The position numbers were made by a program, and so were the translations under genes. Positions 17,729 to 25,168 of a stretch of DNA of 43,451 nucleotides are shown here, piece by piece (the first letter of the stretch is position 1; each line of letters begins with the position of its first letter). Location: NCBI GenBank assembly GCA_902536295.1, contig CACAWS010000001.1, forward strand, positions 1 through 43,451, read 5' to 3'. This DNA is from an uncultured SAR86 cluster bacterium. Lineage in GTDB: Bacteria > Pseudomonadota > Gammaproteobacteria > Magnimaribacterales > AG-339-G14. The notes below the pieces were generated by a model. It was not told where the DNA came from. It ran no database searches and saw only the letters and a program-made list of their open reading frames with translations.

Positions 17729-18544
17729 ATGAAAACTCCTTTTGAACACTTTAAAACAGATATTTCTGTGGTTCAAATTAGTCAAGATGTATACGAGGGT
17801 AATCTTTCCAATCGATGGAGTATTGGCAGCACACCTAATGGAGGTTATACGATGGCTATTGCGGCAAAAGCTATTTCAGAAAGTCTTGACCATAAAGATC
17901 CTTTAGTAATTACAGCTAATTATTTAAATAGATTAGATTTTGGAACGGTAAAAATTAAAGTAGAAGTTATGCCTTCAACAAAAAGTTTGAGTTCTGCTCG
18001 AGCGACTATGTCTCAAAATAATGAAATAAAAGTGATATTTACAGCTACATTTACGGATTTTTTAAAATCAAACGGATTAAATAAATCTTTCAGAAAAGAG
18101 CCAGAATTCGTTGCTTACGAAGATTGTATATTCCATCCATTCAAAAAAGGTTTTAATCCTGATTTAGAAAAATCTATTGAAAAGAGATATTGTCCAGACT
18201 CTGTCTGGTGGGATGAAAAAAAGGTAGATAATAAAAATAAAGCTACCTTAAATTTATATATGTCATGGCCTGACAAAGAAACAGCAGATTTATATAGCTT
18301 AATTCTATTTCTTGATTCTACGACTCCACCAATTTTCAATAATATGGGTTCCGTCGGTTGGGTTCCTACTATAAGTTTGACAAGTCATTTAAGAGCGATT
18401 CCTTCGTCGGGACCCTTGAAAGTTTCTGCGAAAACTGAATTTTTAACTTCAGGATTCATGGAAGAGGATAGAGAGATTTGGGACTCAGATGGAAACCTAG
18501 TGGGACAATCAAAACAATTAGCAAAGCTAAGATTAAAGAAGTAA
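17729..18544 (+). CDS. acyl-CoA thioesterase-like protein (double hotdog)
   Basis: Probably hydrolyses or binds acyl-CoA esters. 271 residues built as two hotdog-like halves. The first half has the SNRWSIGSTPNGGYTMAIAAKAI region (about 26-48) typical of the thioesterase superfamily with TesB-like fold; the second half has NNMGSVGWVPTISLTSHLRAIP (about 205-226) and the closing DSDGNLVGQSKQLAKLR. No exact catalytic residues can be named without alignment. It lies near an alpha-methylacyl-CoA racemase, so a role in branched acyl-CoA metabolism is reasonable but inferred. ATG at 17729 follows a short A/T-rich divergent gap shared with tatD. Confidence 0.82.
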   Translation: MKTPFEHFKTDISVVQISQDVYEGNLSNRWSIGSTPNGGYTMAIAAKAISESLDHKDPLVITANYLNRLDFGTVKIKVEVMPSTKSLSSARATMSQNNEIKVIFTATFTDFLKSNGLNKSFRKEPEFVAYEDCIFHPFKKGFNPDLEKSIEKRYCPDSVWWDEKKVDNKNKATLNLYMSWPDKETADLYSLILFLDSTTPPIFNNMGSVGWVPTISLTSHLRAIPSSGPLKVSAKTEFLTSGFMEEDREIWDSDGNLVGQSKQLAKLRLKK

Positions 18545-18598
18545 TTTTTTTACTTTTTGATATTATAGATAATCTTATACAAGTCATGGAGACATCAA

Positions 18599-19447
18599 AT
18601 GCAATTTAAAGGAACGAAAACATATATTTCTACTGAAGATCTAAGTTTGGCAGTAAATGCATCTGTTAATTTAGAAAAGCCATTATTGATAAAAGGGGAA
18701 CCAGGAACTGGTAAAACAATGCTAGCCCAAGAGATAGCAAGCTCTTTGAAAGTACCTTTGATTGAATGGAATATCAAGTCTACCACTAAGGCTCAACAAG
18801 GACTTTATGAATATGATGCTGTCACAAGATTAAGAGATTCTCAGCTTGGCGATGAGCGAGTAAAAGAAATATCTAATTACATCGAAAAAGGAAAATTATG
18901 GGAGGCATTTCAAAGTGATGAAAGAGTCGTATTATTAATAGATGAAATAGATAAAGCAGATATTGAGTTCCCCAATGACTTGTTGCAAGAGTTGGATCGA
19001 ATGGAATTCTATGTTTATGAAACCAAAGAAACAATAAAAGCAAAGCATAGACCTATTGTTGTGATAACTAGTAATAATGAAAAAGAACTTCCTGATGCAT
19101 TTTTACGTAGATGTTTTTTTCATTACATTTCTTTTCCAGATCGAGAAACTATGAAAAAAATTGTAAAAGTTCACCATCCGAAAGTTAAAGAAAAATTAGT
19201 TAAAGAAGCCCTAGACATTTTCTTTGATGTTCGAAAAGTACCCGGAATAAAGAAAAAACCCTCTACGTCTGAACTAGTTGATTGGTTAAAACTTTTAATG
19301 GCTGATGATTTACCTGACGAAATCCTAAAAAATAGAGACCCCTCTAAAGCAATACCGCCTTTGTACGGCGCCTTGATTAAAAATGAACAAGATGTTCAGC
19401 TTCTTGAAAGGTTAGCATTTATGACAAGAAGAGAATCTAATAAATAG
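18599..19447 (+). CDS. MoxR-family AAA+ ATPase
   Basis: AAA+ chaperone-like ATPase, usually paired with a VWA protein for metal-centre insertion or complex assembly. 282 residues. Walker A GEPGTGKT (33-40), Walker B LLIDEID (112-118), sensor 1 in VITSNNEKELPDAFLRRC near 150-168. Start ATG at 18599 sits 55 bases after the thioesterase stop, and the gap contains an A/T-rich stretch that could hold a promoter. The stop is immediately followed by the ATG of the VWA gene. Its client is unknown; no CO dehydrogenase or methanol dehydrogenase gene is nearby. Confidence 0.92.
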   Translation: MQFKGTKTYISTEDLSLAVNASVNLEKPLLIKGEPGTGKTMLAQEIASSLKVPLIEWNIKSTTKAQQGLYEYDAVTRLRDSQLGDERVKEISNYIEKGKLWEAFQSDERVVLLIDEIDKADIEFPNDLLQELDRMEFYVYETKETIKAKHRPIVVITSNNEKELPDAFLRRCFFHYISFPDRETMKKIVKVHHPKVKEKLVKEALDIFFDVRKVPGIKKKPSTSELVDWLKLLMADDLPDEILKNRDPSKAIPPLYGALIKNEQDVQLLERLAFMTRRESNK

Positions 19448-20623
19448 ATGTTAATTAATTTATTTAATACTTTAAAAGACACAGGAGTCCCTTGTTCACT
19501 CAGAGAACTTTTGGATTTATTGAATGCATTGGATAAAAGGCTTGTTTTCGCAAATACTGAAGAATTTTATTTTCTTTCAAGAGCAATACTTGTAAAAGAC
19601 GAAAAAAATTACGATAAATTCGATAGAGCTTTTGATATTTATTTCAAGGGCCTAGAAACTTTAGATGATGTCATTCAAGCACTCATTCCAGATGAATGGT
19701 TGAGAAAAGAATTTGAAAAATTTTTAACACCTGAAGAATTAGAGAAAATAAAATCAATGGGCGGACTTGAAAAGTTATTGGATGAATTTAAAAAAAGGCT
19801 TGAAGAACAAAAAGGAAGGCATGAAGGCGGTGATAAGTGGGTTGGTACCGGTGGTACTTCTCCTTACGGTAATTCAGGTATGAATCCGGAGGGAATAAGA
19901 GTTGGGGGCGAAGGAAAACAAAATAAAGCTGTAAAAGTTTGGGAAAAAAGAGACTTTAAAAACTTAGATGATTCTATTGAGTTAGGAACAAGAAATATAA
20001 AGATTGCTCTTCGAAGATTGAGAAAATTTGTCCGAGAATCTCATAATGAAGAATTTGATTTAGATGGAACCATTAAATCGACTGCAAAAAATGCCGGTCT
20101 TTTGGATATAAAAATGGTCCCCGAAAAAGCAAATGCAGTTAAGGTTATTGTTCTTTTTGATGTGGGAGGATCAATGGATCCTCACGTAAAAATATGTGAA
20201 GAATTGTTTTCTGCCTGTAAAACTGAATTTAAAAATTTAGAGTATTTTTATTTTCATAATTTCATTTATGAAACTGTTTGGAAAGACAATACAAGAAGAC
20301 ATAATGAAAGGATCGAAACCACTGAACTTTTTCAAAAATACTCTCAGGACTATAAAATAATATTTATTGGTGATGCCACTATGGCTCCTTATGAAATCAC
20401 AAATGCAGGAGGTAGCATTGAGCATTGGAACGAAGAACCTGGGTCTGTTTGGATGAAAAAATTTTTTGCAAATTATGAAAAATTAATTTGGTTAAATCCT
20501 GTTCCTGAAGATCATTGGGACTATTCTTCATCAATAGAACTTTCAAGAGCGCTAATTGATGATCAAATGTATCCTCTAACACTTAAAGGATTAGAGGATG
20601 GGATGTCTTTTTTAACTAAGTAA
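19448..20623 (+). CDS. CoxE-like VWA-domain protein
   Basis: Partner of the preceding MoxR ATPase, probably acting in protein or cofactor maturation in the cytoplasm. 391 residues. The N-terminal half is helical and charged (about 1-130), followed by a glycine-rich linker (about 133-160: GGDKWVGTGGTSPYGNSG). A VWA domain begins near 230. The metal-binding MIDAS motif reads DVGGSMD at 238-244, so the second position is Gly where classical MIDAS has Ser/Thr (DxSxS). No signal peptide or membrane segment. ATG follows the moxR stop with no gap. The family link is clear, the client is not. Confidence 0.88.
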   Translation: MLINLFNTLKDTGVPCSLRELLDLLNALDKRLVFANTEEFYFLSRAILVKDEKNYDKFDRAFDIYFKGLETLDDVIQALIPDEWLRKEFEKFLTPEELEKIKSMGGLEKLLDEFKKRLEEQKGRHEGGDKWVGTGGTSPYGNSGMNPEGIRVGGEGKQNKAVKVWEKRDFKNLDDSIELGTRNIKIALRRLRKFVRESHNEEFDLDGTIKSTAKNAGLLDIKMVPEKANAVKVIVLFDVGGSMDPHVKICEELFSACKTEFKNLEYFYFHNFIYETVWKDNTRRHNERIETTELFQKYSQDYKIIFIGDATMAPYEITNAGGSIEHWNEEPGSVWMKKFFANYEKLIWLNPVPEDHWDYSSSIELSRALIDDQMYPLTLKGLEDGMSFLTK

Positions 20624-20647
20624 ATTAAAAATTTTTGTATCTTTATT

Positions 20648-21565
20648 TTGGACAAAGTAGCTTTAGATATTGAAAATCTCTGTAAAGTTTATCCCAAGAA
20701 TTTTAAAGCTCTTGATAATGTTAATTTAAAAGTAAACTCCGGTGATTTTTATGCTTTGTTAGGTCCTAACGGGGCAGGAAAGTCTACTTTGATTGGAATA
20801 ATCAGCTCATTAGTTAATAAAAATAAAGGTAAGGTAGAAATTCTAGGTATTGATATCGATAAAAATCATGCGCTTGCAAAGCAGAAAATGGGAATAGTTG
20901 GCCAAGAAGTTAATTTCAACCAATTTGAAACGGTTTATCAAATTTTGACTCAACAGGCAGGATACTTCGGTTTGGATAGAAGTGTTATTAAAAAAAATAG
21001 TGAATATTATTTAAAAGAGCTTGATTTATGGGATAAAAGAAATGAGCAAGGCAGAAATCTTTCTGGCGGCATGAAAAGAAGATTAATGGTAGCAAAAGCT
21101 CTGGTTAACGAACCGGAACTACTTATATTAGATGAGCCGACCGCTGGAGTTGACATTGAATTAAGAAGATCTCTATGGGAGTTTTTGAAAGAGATTAATC
21201 GAAAGGGTACAACCATTATTCTCACAACTCATTATTTAGAAGAAGCTGAAAAACTTTGTAAGAATATTTCAATCATCGATCAAGGAAAAATTGTAAAAAC
21301 TTCTTCTATGAAATCTTTATTGAAAGAACTTGAGTCTGAGGTTTATGTCTTTGAAACAAAAGAAAAGGTTTCAAATGACCAGAAATTAGAGAATTTACAA
21401 ATTAATTATATTGATGAATTCACTATTTCCGTTCAAGTTAACAAGTCGAAGGGTATCGATGAAGTTCTTAAAATATTTCAAAGCAATGGAATTGAAATAA
21501 ATAGCATCCATAACGAAACTAATAGGCTTGAAGAGCTTTTTTTGAAACTTACAAATCAAATATGA
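20648..21565 (+). CDS. ABC transporter ATP-binding protein (YadG/NodI-like)
   Basis: Nucleotide-binding subunit of an ABC-2-type exporter. 305 residues from TTG at 20648. Walker A GPNGAGKST (39-47), signature LSGGMKRR near 138-145, Walker B LLILDEPTAGVD near 158-169, H-loop THYLEE near 197. The C-terminal ~90 residues form the regulatory extension usual in DrrA/YadG-type subunits. It overlaps the permease gene by 4 bases. Substrate unknown: the YadGH/NodIJ/DrrAB group covers polysaccharides, lipo-oligosaccharides and drugs. Confidence 0.92.
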   Translation: MDKVALDIENLCKVYPKNFKALDNVNLKVNSGDFYALLGPNGAGKSTLIGIISSLVNKNKGKVEILGIDIDKNHALAKQKMGIVGQEVNFNQFETVYQILTQQAGYFGLDRSVIKKNSEYYLKELDLWDKRNEQGRNLSGGMKRRLMVAKALVNEPELLILDEPTAGVDIELRRSLWEFLKEINRKGTTIILTTHYLEEAEKLCKNISIIDQGKIVKTSSMKSLLKELESEVYVFETKEKVSNDQKLENLQINYIDEFTISVQVNKSKGIDEVLKIFQSNGIEINSIHNETNRLEELFLKLTNQI

Positions 21566-22335
21566 ATACTAAAGAACTTTTTATTTCTCTAAATACTTTG
21601 ACGTTAAAAGAAATAAAACGTTTCATGAGAATATGGCAACAAACGCTTATTCCATCAGTTATAACTACAATATTGTATTTCATTATTTTTGGTAATTTTA
21701 TAGGTTCAAGAATTGGATTAATGGGAGGGTTCGATTACATGCAATTTATGGCGCCAGGATTAGTAATGTTGGCAGTGATAACAAATTCATATAACAATGT
21801 GGTGTCTTCTTTCTATGGAGTAAAATTTCAAAAAAGTATCGAAGAGTTATTGGTTTCACCAATGCCAACATATTTGATTCTTCTTGGATTTGTCGCAGGT
21901 GGGGTAGTAAGAGGCATTATTGTTGGTTTGTTAGTCATGTTAACTTCTCTTTTCTTTACCGAAATTATGATTCAATATTATTTCATAACAATTTTGGTGG
22001 TTATTTTGACCTCAATCCTTTTTTCATTAGCAGGTCTATTGAATGCAATTTTTGCTGACAGTTTTGATGATATAACTATTATTCCAACTTTTGTCCTTAC
22101 GCCTTTAATTTACTTAGGTGGAGTTTTTTATTCGATAACTTTACTCACTGAGACTTGGCAACTTATTTCAAAATTGAATCCACTTTTATACATGGTTAAC
22201 GCATTTAGATACGGCATGCTGGGAGTTTCTGATATCAATGTTGCTTACGCTATTTCTATGATTATGGTTTTTATAGTTATTTTTTATCTTGTTGCATTGC
22301 ATTTATTAAAGAAAGGCATTGGAATAAGAAGTTAA
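21562..22335 (+). CDS. ABC-2 type transporter permease (YadH/NodJ-like)
   Basis: Membrane subunit partnered with the preceding ATPase. 257 residues, six hydrophobic segments, with the ABC-2 signature region in the central part (EELLVSPMPTYLILLGFVAGG near 93-113). The late conserved segment FSITLLTETWQLISKLNPLLYMVNAFRYGMLG near 190-222 is typical of YadH. ATG overlaps the ATPase stop (ATGA), showing translational coupling. The gene ends 28 bases upstream of tRNA-Ser. Confidence 0.92.
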   Translation: MNTKELFISLNTLTLKEIKRFMRIWQQTLIPSVITTILYFIIFGNFIGSRIGLMGGFDYMQFMAPGLVMLAVITNSYNNVVSSFYGVKFQKSIEELLVSPMPTYLILLGFVAGGVVRGIIVGLLVMLTSLFFTEIMIQYYFITILVVILTSILFSLAGLLNAIFADSFDDITIIPTFVLTPLIYLGGVFYSITLLTETWQLISKLNPLLYMVNAFRYGMLGVSDINVAYAISMIMVFIVIFYLVALHLLKKGIGIRS

Positions 22336-22339
22336 TCTA

Positions 22340-22345
22340 TATAAT
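22340..22345 (+). promoter_or_regulatory. possible -10 element for tRNA-Ser
   Basis: TATAAT lies 18 bases upstream of the mature tRNA-Ser 5' end, in the 28-base gap after the ABC permease gene. A weak -35 candidate (TTGGAA, 22319-22324) lies 15 bases upstream of it. A second TATAAT at 22356-22361 is too close to the tRNA to act as its promoter. The call is tentative because such AT-rich DNA produces these hexamers often, and read-through from the ABC genes is an alternative. Confidence 0.3.
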
Positions 22346-22363
22346 AGATAGGATATATAATCG

Positions 22364-22453
22364 GGAGAGATGGCAGAGTGGTCGAATGCGCTCGCTTGGA
22401 AAGCGGGTAAGGGGGAAACTCCTTCAAGGGTTCGAATCCCTTTCTCTCCGCCA
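22364..22453 (+). tRNA. tRNA-Ser (anticodon GGA)
   Basis: 90 bases including an encoded CCA. Acceptor stem GGAGAGA/TCTCTCC (22364-22370 with 22443-22449), discriminator G. Anticodon stem-loop CTCGC-TTGGAAA-GCGGG gives anticodon GGA, reading UCU/UCC. A long variable arm (GGGGGAAACTCC region) and the T-loop GGTTCGAATCC confirm a class II serine tRNA. The acyltransferase start codon lies only 8 bases after the CCA, so both are probably on one primary transcript. Confidence 0.97.
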
Positions 22454-22461
22454 GGAGAATA

Positions 22462-23328
22462 ATGGAATATATAGAATCAAAATATTTTAGCTATGCTGAT
22501 CCAGACGATCCCATTCTAAGAAGGTTTTTGATTCGTTCCATAGAATACTGTGCGGGACAGCCAAAAATATTTAAACTTTATAGAAAATACCAAGAGAACC
22601 CTTCCGAGTGGAAAAGTTTTTGGGACGGTTGTGTTCATTTATTAAATTTATCAATAAATATCACTGAAGATAGATTAGAAAATATTCCAAAAACAGGTCC
22701 TACCATAGTGGTCGCAAACCATCCTTTTGGTGTATTAGATGGATTAGTTCTAAGTTGGCTAGTTAGTCAGAGAAGAGATGATTTTAAATTATTAGTTCAC
22801 TCGTTACTTTTAAGAGCCCCGGAAACAAAAAAATACTTATTGCCTATTGATTTTACTGGAGATAAAAATGCTTTACTAACCAACCTTGAGACTAGAAAAA
22901 TAGCTCGTAAACATTTAGCTGAAGGGGGTTCAGTTATTATTTTTCCAGCAGGTTCTGTTTCAACTACAGCTAAGCTTTATCAAAAAAAAGATAAAGCATT
23001 TGATTGTGAATGGAAAAAGTTTACTTCTAGGCTAATTAAACAATCAGATGCAACTATAGTTCCAGTTCACTTTTCTGGATCAAACTCCGGAATTTTTCAA
23101 TTTGTAAGTCATTTTAGTTCTATTTTAAGAGCATCGCTTTTATTTTATGAGGTTAAAAGACGTATTAATACAAAGGTTCCTTTTACTGTAGGTGAATCAT
23201 TTAAGTATTCAGATTTAAATGTAAATTATTCTAATGACGAATTAGCAGATTATTTGAGAACCAGAACTTATCTTCTAGATAAAAATAATATTAAAGCACC
23301 ACCTTATGGATTTGAGCCTCCTGATTAA
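22462..23328 (+). CDS. lysophospholipid acyltransferase family protein (PlsC/OlsA-like)
   Basis: Probable membrane-associated acyltransferase making phospholipid or ornithine-lipid. 288 residues. The block NHPFGVLDG (86-94) is the acyltransferase active site, with H87 and D93 separated by five residues rather than the four of classical HX4D; this HPFG-x-LDG form is seen in the hemolysin/OlsA-type branch. IIFPAGSVST near residue 158 is the substrate-binding block. No clear transmembrane helix. A GGAG ribosome-binding site lies right after the tRNA-Ser CCA end. The gene sits between tRNA-Ser and csrA, a place usually empty in related gammaproteobacteria. Confidence 0.87.
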   Translation: MEYIESKYFSYADPDDPILRRFLIRSIEYCAGQPKIFKLYRKYQENPSEWKSFWDGCVHLLNLSINITEDRLENIPKTGPTIVVANHPFGVLDGLVLSWLVSQRRDDFKLLVHSLLLRAPETKKYLLPIDFTGDKNALLTNLETRKIARKHLAEGGSVIIFPAGSVSTTAKLYQKKDKAFDCEWKKFTSRLIKQSDATIVPVHFSGSNSGIFQFVSHFSSILRASLLFYEVKRRINTKVPFTVGESFKYSDLNVNYSNDELADYLRTRTYLLDKNNIKAPPYGFEPPD

Positions 23329-23330
23329 GC

Positions 23331-23354
23331 ATTACCGTATACAGTGTCGGTAAT
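23331..23354 (+). promoter_or_regulatory. inverted repeat in csrA leader
   Basis: ATTACCG (23331-23337) pairs with CGGTAAT (23348-23354) around a 10-base loop, directly after the acyltransferase stop codon and 33 bases before csrA. No T-run follows directly, although TTTTTT occurs at 23368-23373, so it is a poor intrinsic terminator. It may instead be an RNA 3' end-protecting or regulatory hairpin. Confidence 0.35.
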
Positions 23355-23387
23355 TGTGTGTAACATATTTTTTAAGGGAGGAACATT

Positions 23388-23546
23388 TTGCTAGTTTTAA
23401 GCAGAAAACAAGAGCAGTCATTACTGATCGACACTGAAATTAAAATTACAGTTTTAGAAATTAAAGGTTCTCACGTGAGATTAGGAATAACTGCACCAAA
23501 TTCTATTAAGGTAGTTAGAGAAGAAATTAATAATAAATCTTCTTAA
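23388..23546 (+). CDS. csrA: carbon storage regulator CsrA
   Basis: Homodimeric RNA-binding protein that represses or stabilises mRNAs by binding GGA motifs. 52 codons from TTG at 23388: begins MLVLSRK, contains ITVLEIKGSHVRLGI, then TAPNSIKVVREEI. R44, in the position of the RNA-binding arginine of E. coli CsrA, is present. It is about nine residues shorter than the E. coli protein at the C-terminus. A strong AAGGGAGGAA ribosome-binding site at 23374-23383 contains GGA triplets of the kind CsrA itself binds, so autorepression is plausible. The location between tRNA-Ser and tRNA-Arg matches the csrA-serV-argV neighbourhood of E. coli, supporting the call. Confidence 0.95.
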   Translation: MLVLSRKQEQSLLIDTEIKITVLEIKGSHVRLGITAPNSIKVVREEINNKSS

Positions 23547-23566
23547 AAACTGTAGAATATGATCGA

Positions 23567-23643
23567 GCGCCCGTAGCTCAGCTGGATAGAGCACGTGGCT
23601 ACGAACTACGGTGTCGGAGGTTCGAATCCTTCCGGGCGCGCCA
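23567..23643 (+). tRNA. tRNA-Arg (anticodon ACG)
   Basis: 77 bases with encoded CCA. Acceptor stem GCGCCCG/CGGGCGC (23567-23573 with 23633-23639), discriminator G. Anticodon stem-loop CGTGG-CTACGAA-CTACG gives ACG, expected to be edited to ICG by TadA and so reading CGU/CGC/CGA. D-arm GCTCAGCTGGATAGAGC and T-loop GGTTCGAATCC are canonical. It starts 20 bases after csrA and ends 18 bases before the P450 start. Confidence 0.97.
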
Positions 23644-23661
23644 GAGTTAACAAATATTAGT

Positions 23662-25032
23662 ATGACAATTGAATTAAATAGCGACAAACAACCCTATGTA
23701 AAAATAGCTTCTCCAAAATTTGAAGAAGCTTACAAATTTGATAGAACTTTTGATCTGACAGATCTCATTTTATTCACTAAAGGCCAACCTTATGGGCATT
23801 TTAAAGACTTAAGAGAAAAGGCTCCTGTATATTTTCATGAAACGGGTCCTGAAGATAATGAACCAGGTTTTTGGGTTTTAACAAGTTATAAAGACATAGA
23901 ATATGTATCTAAAAATCAACAAATTTTCTCCTCACAACTTGCTGGGGGTACTTCGCTTACTCATGGTTTTGAGCGCCCTGAGAATGACTTACTTTACAGA
24001 TCAACCATGGACCATATGTTAAGTCTAGACGGTATGCTGCACTTAAATATAAGGAATCCTCATATGACTTTCTTTAATCCAAAATATGTTGAAAATTTAA
24101 AGAAAAAAGTATCAATGAAAGTTGATAATTTATTAGATGCAATTGCTCCTTTGGGAAAATGTAATCTAGTTGATGCTGTGTCAGCAGAACTACCATTATT
24201 TACTTTATGCGAAATGTTAGGAGTACCAGAGCCTGATAGACCAAAAATTATCGAATGGATGAAACTTCTTGAAATGGCACAACTCTTGGCTGCTACTCAA
24301 TCAATGGAAAATAGAGGAGAAAGGTTTTCTGAAGAGCAAGAAGCTCATGCCCCAGACCCAGCCTTAATTGAAGCTTTTAATAAAATGGTTGAGGAAATGT
24401 TCGATTATGGTCGATCAATTCTTTTATCAAGAAGAAAAGATCCAAAAGAAGATCTTTTATCAGTTATAGCAAATCTAGAAGTAGAAGGTGACAAATTGCC
24501 TAATGAATATTTAGATGGCTCTTGGCTTTTAATTATTTTTGCTGGAAACGACACTACACGAAATTCAATAAGCGGTACTATGAATCTTCTCTCAGAAAAT
24601 CCAACACAAAAAGAATTGGTAATGAATAATAAAGATTTGTTACCTAACATGGTAAACGAATCAATTAGAATGGTTTCACCGGTAATTTACATGAGAAGAA
24701 CAACAAAAGAAGAGACTAAAATAAGAGATCAAATGATTGGTCCCAACGAAAAAGTCACTTTATGGTATGGAGCAGCAAATAGAGATCCAGAAATTTTTAA
24801 AAACCCTGATGTTTTTGATATCACTCGGGATAATGCTAAAAAGCATTTAGCTTTTGGCTACGGAAGACACCTTTGTTTGGGGAAGCATGTTGCGAATATG
24901 CAATTAGAAGTTGTTTACCAAAAGATTTTTGAAAGATTTCCAGATATGGTTCAAGACGGAGAGATGGTTATAACTCCAAATAATTTTGTTAACGCCATTC
25001 AAGAATTACCTGTAAAATTCACACCAAAATAA
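23662..25032 (+). CDS. cytochrome P450
   Basis: Soluble bacterial heme monooxygenase needing ferredoxin partners (none seen nearby). 456 residues from ATG at 23662; the open frame extends back into tRNA-Arg, which cannot be coding, so this is the start. I-helix AGNDTT (294-299), ExxR at 333-336 (ESIR), heme loop FGYGRHLCLG with Cys405 as thiolate ligand. The late segment RRTTKEETKIRD and the HLAFGYGRH-C block recall CYP125/CYP142 and CYP153 enzymes, which hydroxylate sterol side chains or alkanes; the subfamily is uncertain. The stop codon lies 1 base before tRNA-Val, so the gene is locked between two tRNAs. Confidence 0.93.
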   Translation: MTIELNSDKQPYVKIASPKFEEAYKFDRTFDLTDLILFTKGQPYGHFKDLREKAPVYFHETGPEDNEPGFWVLTSYKDIEYVSKNQQIFSSQLAGGTSLTHGFERPENDLLYRSTMDHMLSLDGMLHLNIRNPHMTFFNPKYVENLKKKVSMKVDNLLDAIAPLGKCNLVDAVSAELPLFTLCEMLGVPEPDRPKIIEWMKLLEMAQLLAATQSMENRGERFSEEQEAHAPDPALIEAFNKMVEEMFDYGRSILLSRRKDPKEDLLSVIANLEVEGDKLPNEYLDGSWLLIIFAGNDTTRNSISGTMNLLSENPTQKELVMNNKDLLPNMVNESIRMVSPVIYMRRTTKEETKIRDQMIGPNEKVTLWYGAANRDPEIFKNPDVFDITRDNAKKHLAFGYGRHLCLGKHVANMQLEVVYQKIFERFPDMVQDGEMVITPNNFVNAIQELPVKFTPK

Positions 25033-25033
25033 T

Positions 25034-25110
25034 AGACACGTAGCTCAGTTGGTTAGAGTATCACCTTGACATGGTGGGGGTCCCCGGTTCGAATCCGGGC
25101 GTGTCTACCA
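25034..25110 (+). tRNA. tRNA-Val (anticodon GAC)
   Basis: 77 bases with encoded CCA. Acceptor stem AGACACG/CGTGTCT (25034-25040 with 25100-25106), discriminator A. Anticodon loop TTGACAT gives GAC, reading GUU/GUC. T-loop GGTTCGAATCC is canonical. Only one base separates it from the P450 stop codon, so processing of a shared transcript must cut right at the mRNA end. Confidence 0.97.
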
Positions 25111-25168
25111 TTCTCAAAAAATTATTTGCTATTATCTTATAAGTAACAAAAACTCTAATATATACTTT

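Noticed and set aside
23611-23661. N-terminal extension of the P450 frame
   Set aside because: It reads through the 3' half of tRNA-Arg; P450 homology begins after 23662.
23481-23687. Minus-strand open frame across tRNA-Arg
   Set aside because: It covers the end of csrA and a canonical tRNA on the other strand and shows only the peptide pattern typical of translated tRNA genes.
23567-25110. tRNA-flanked P450 as an integrated mobile element
   Set aside because: No integrase, no duplicated tRNA 3' end or direct repeat was found at either side, and base composition is like the neighbours.
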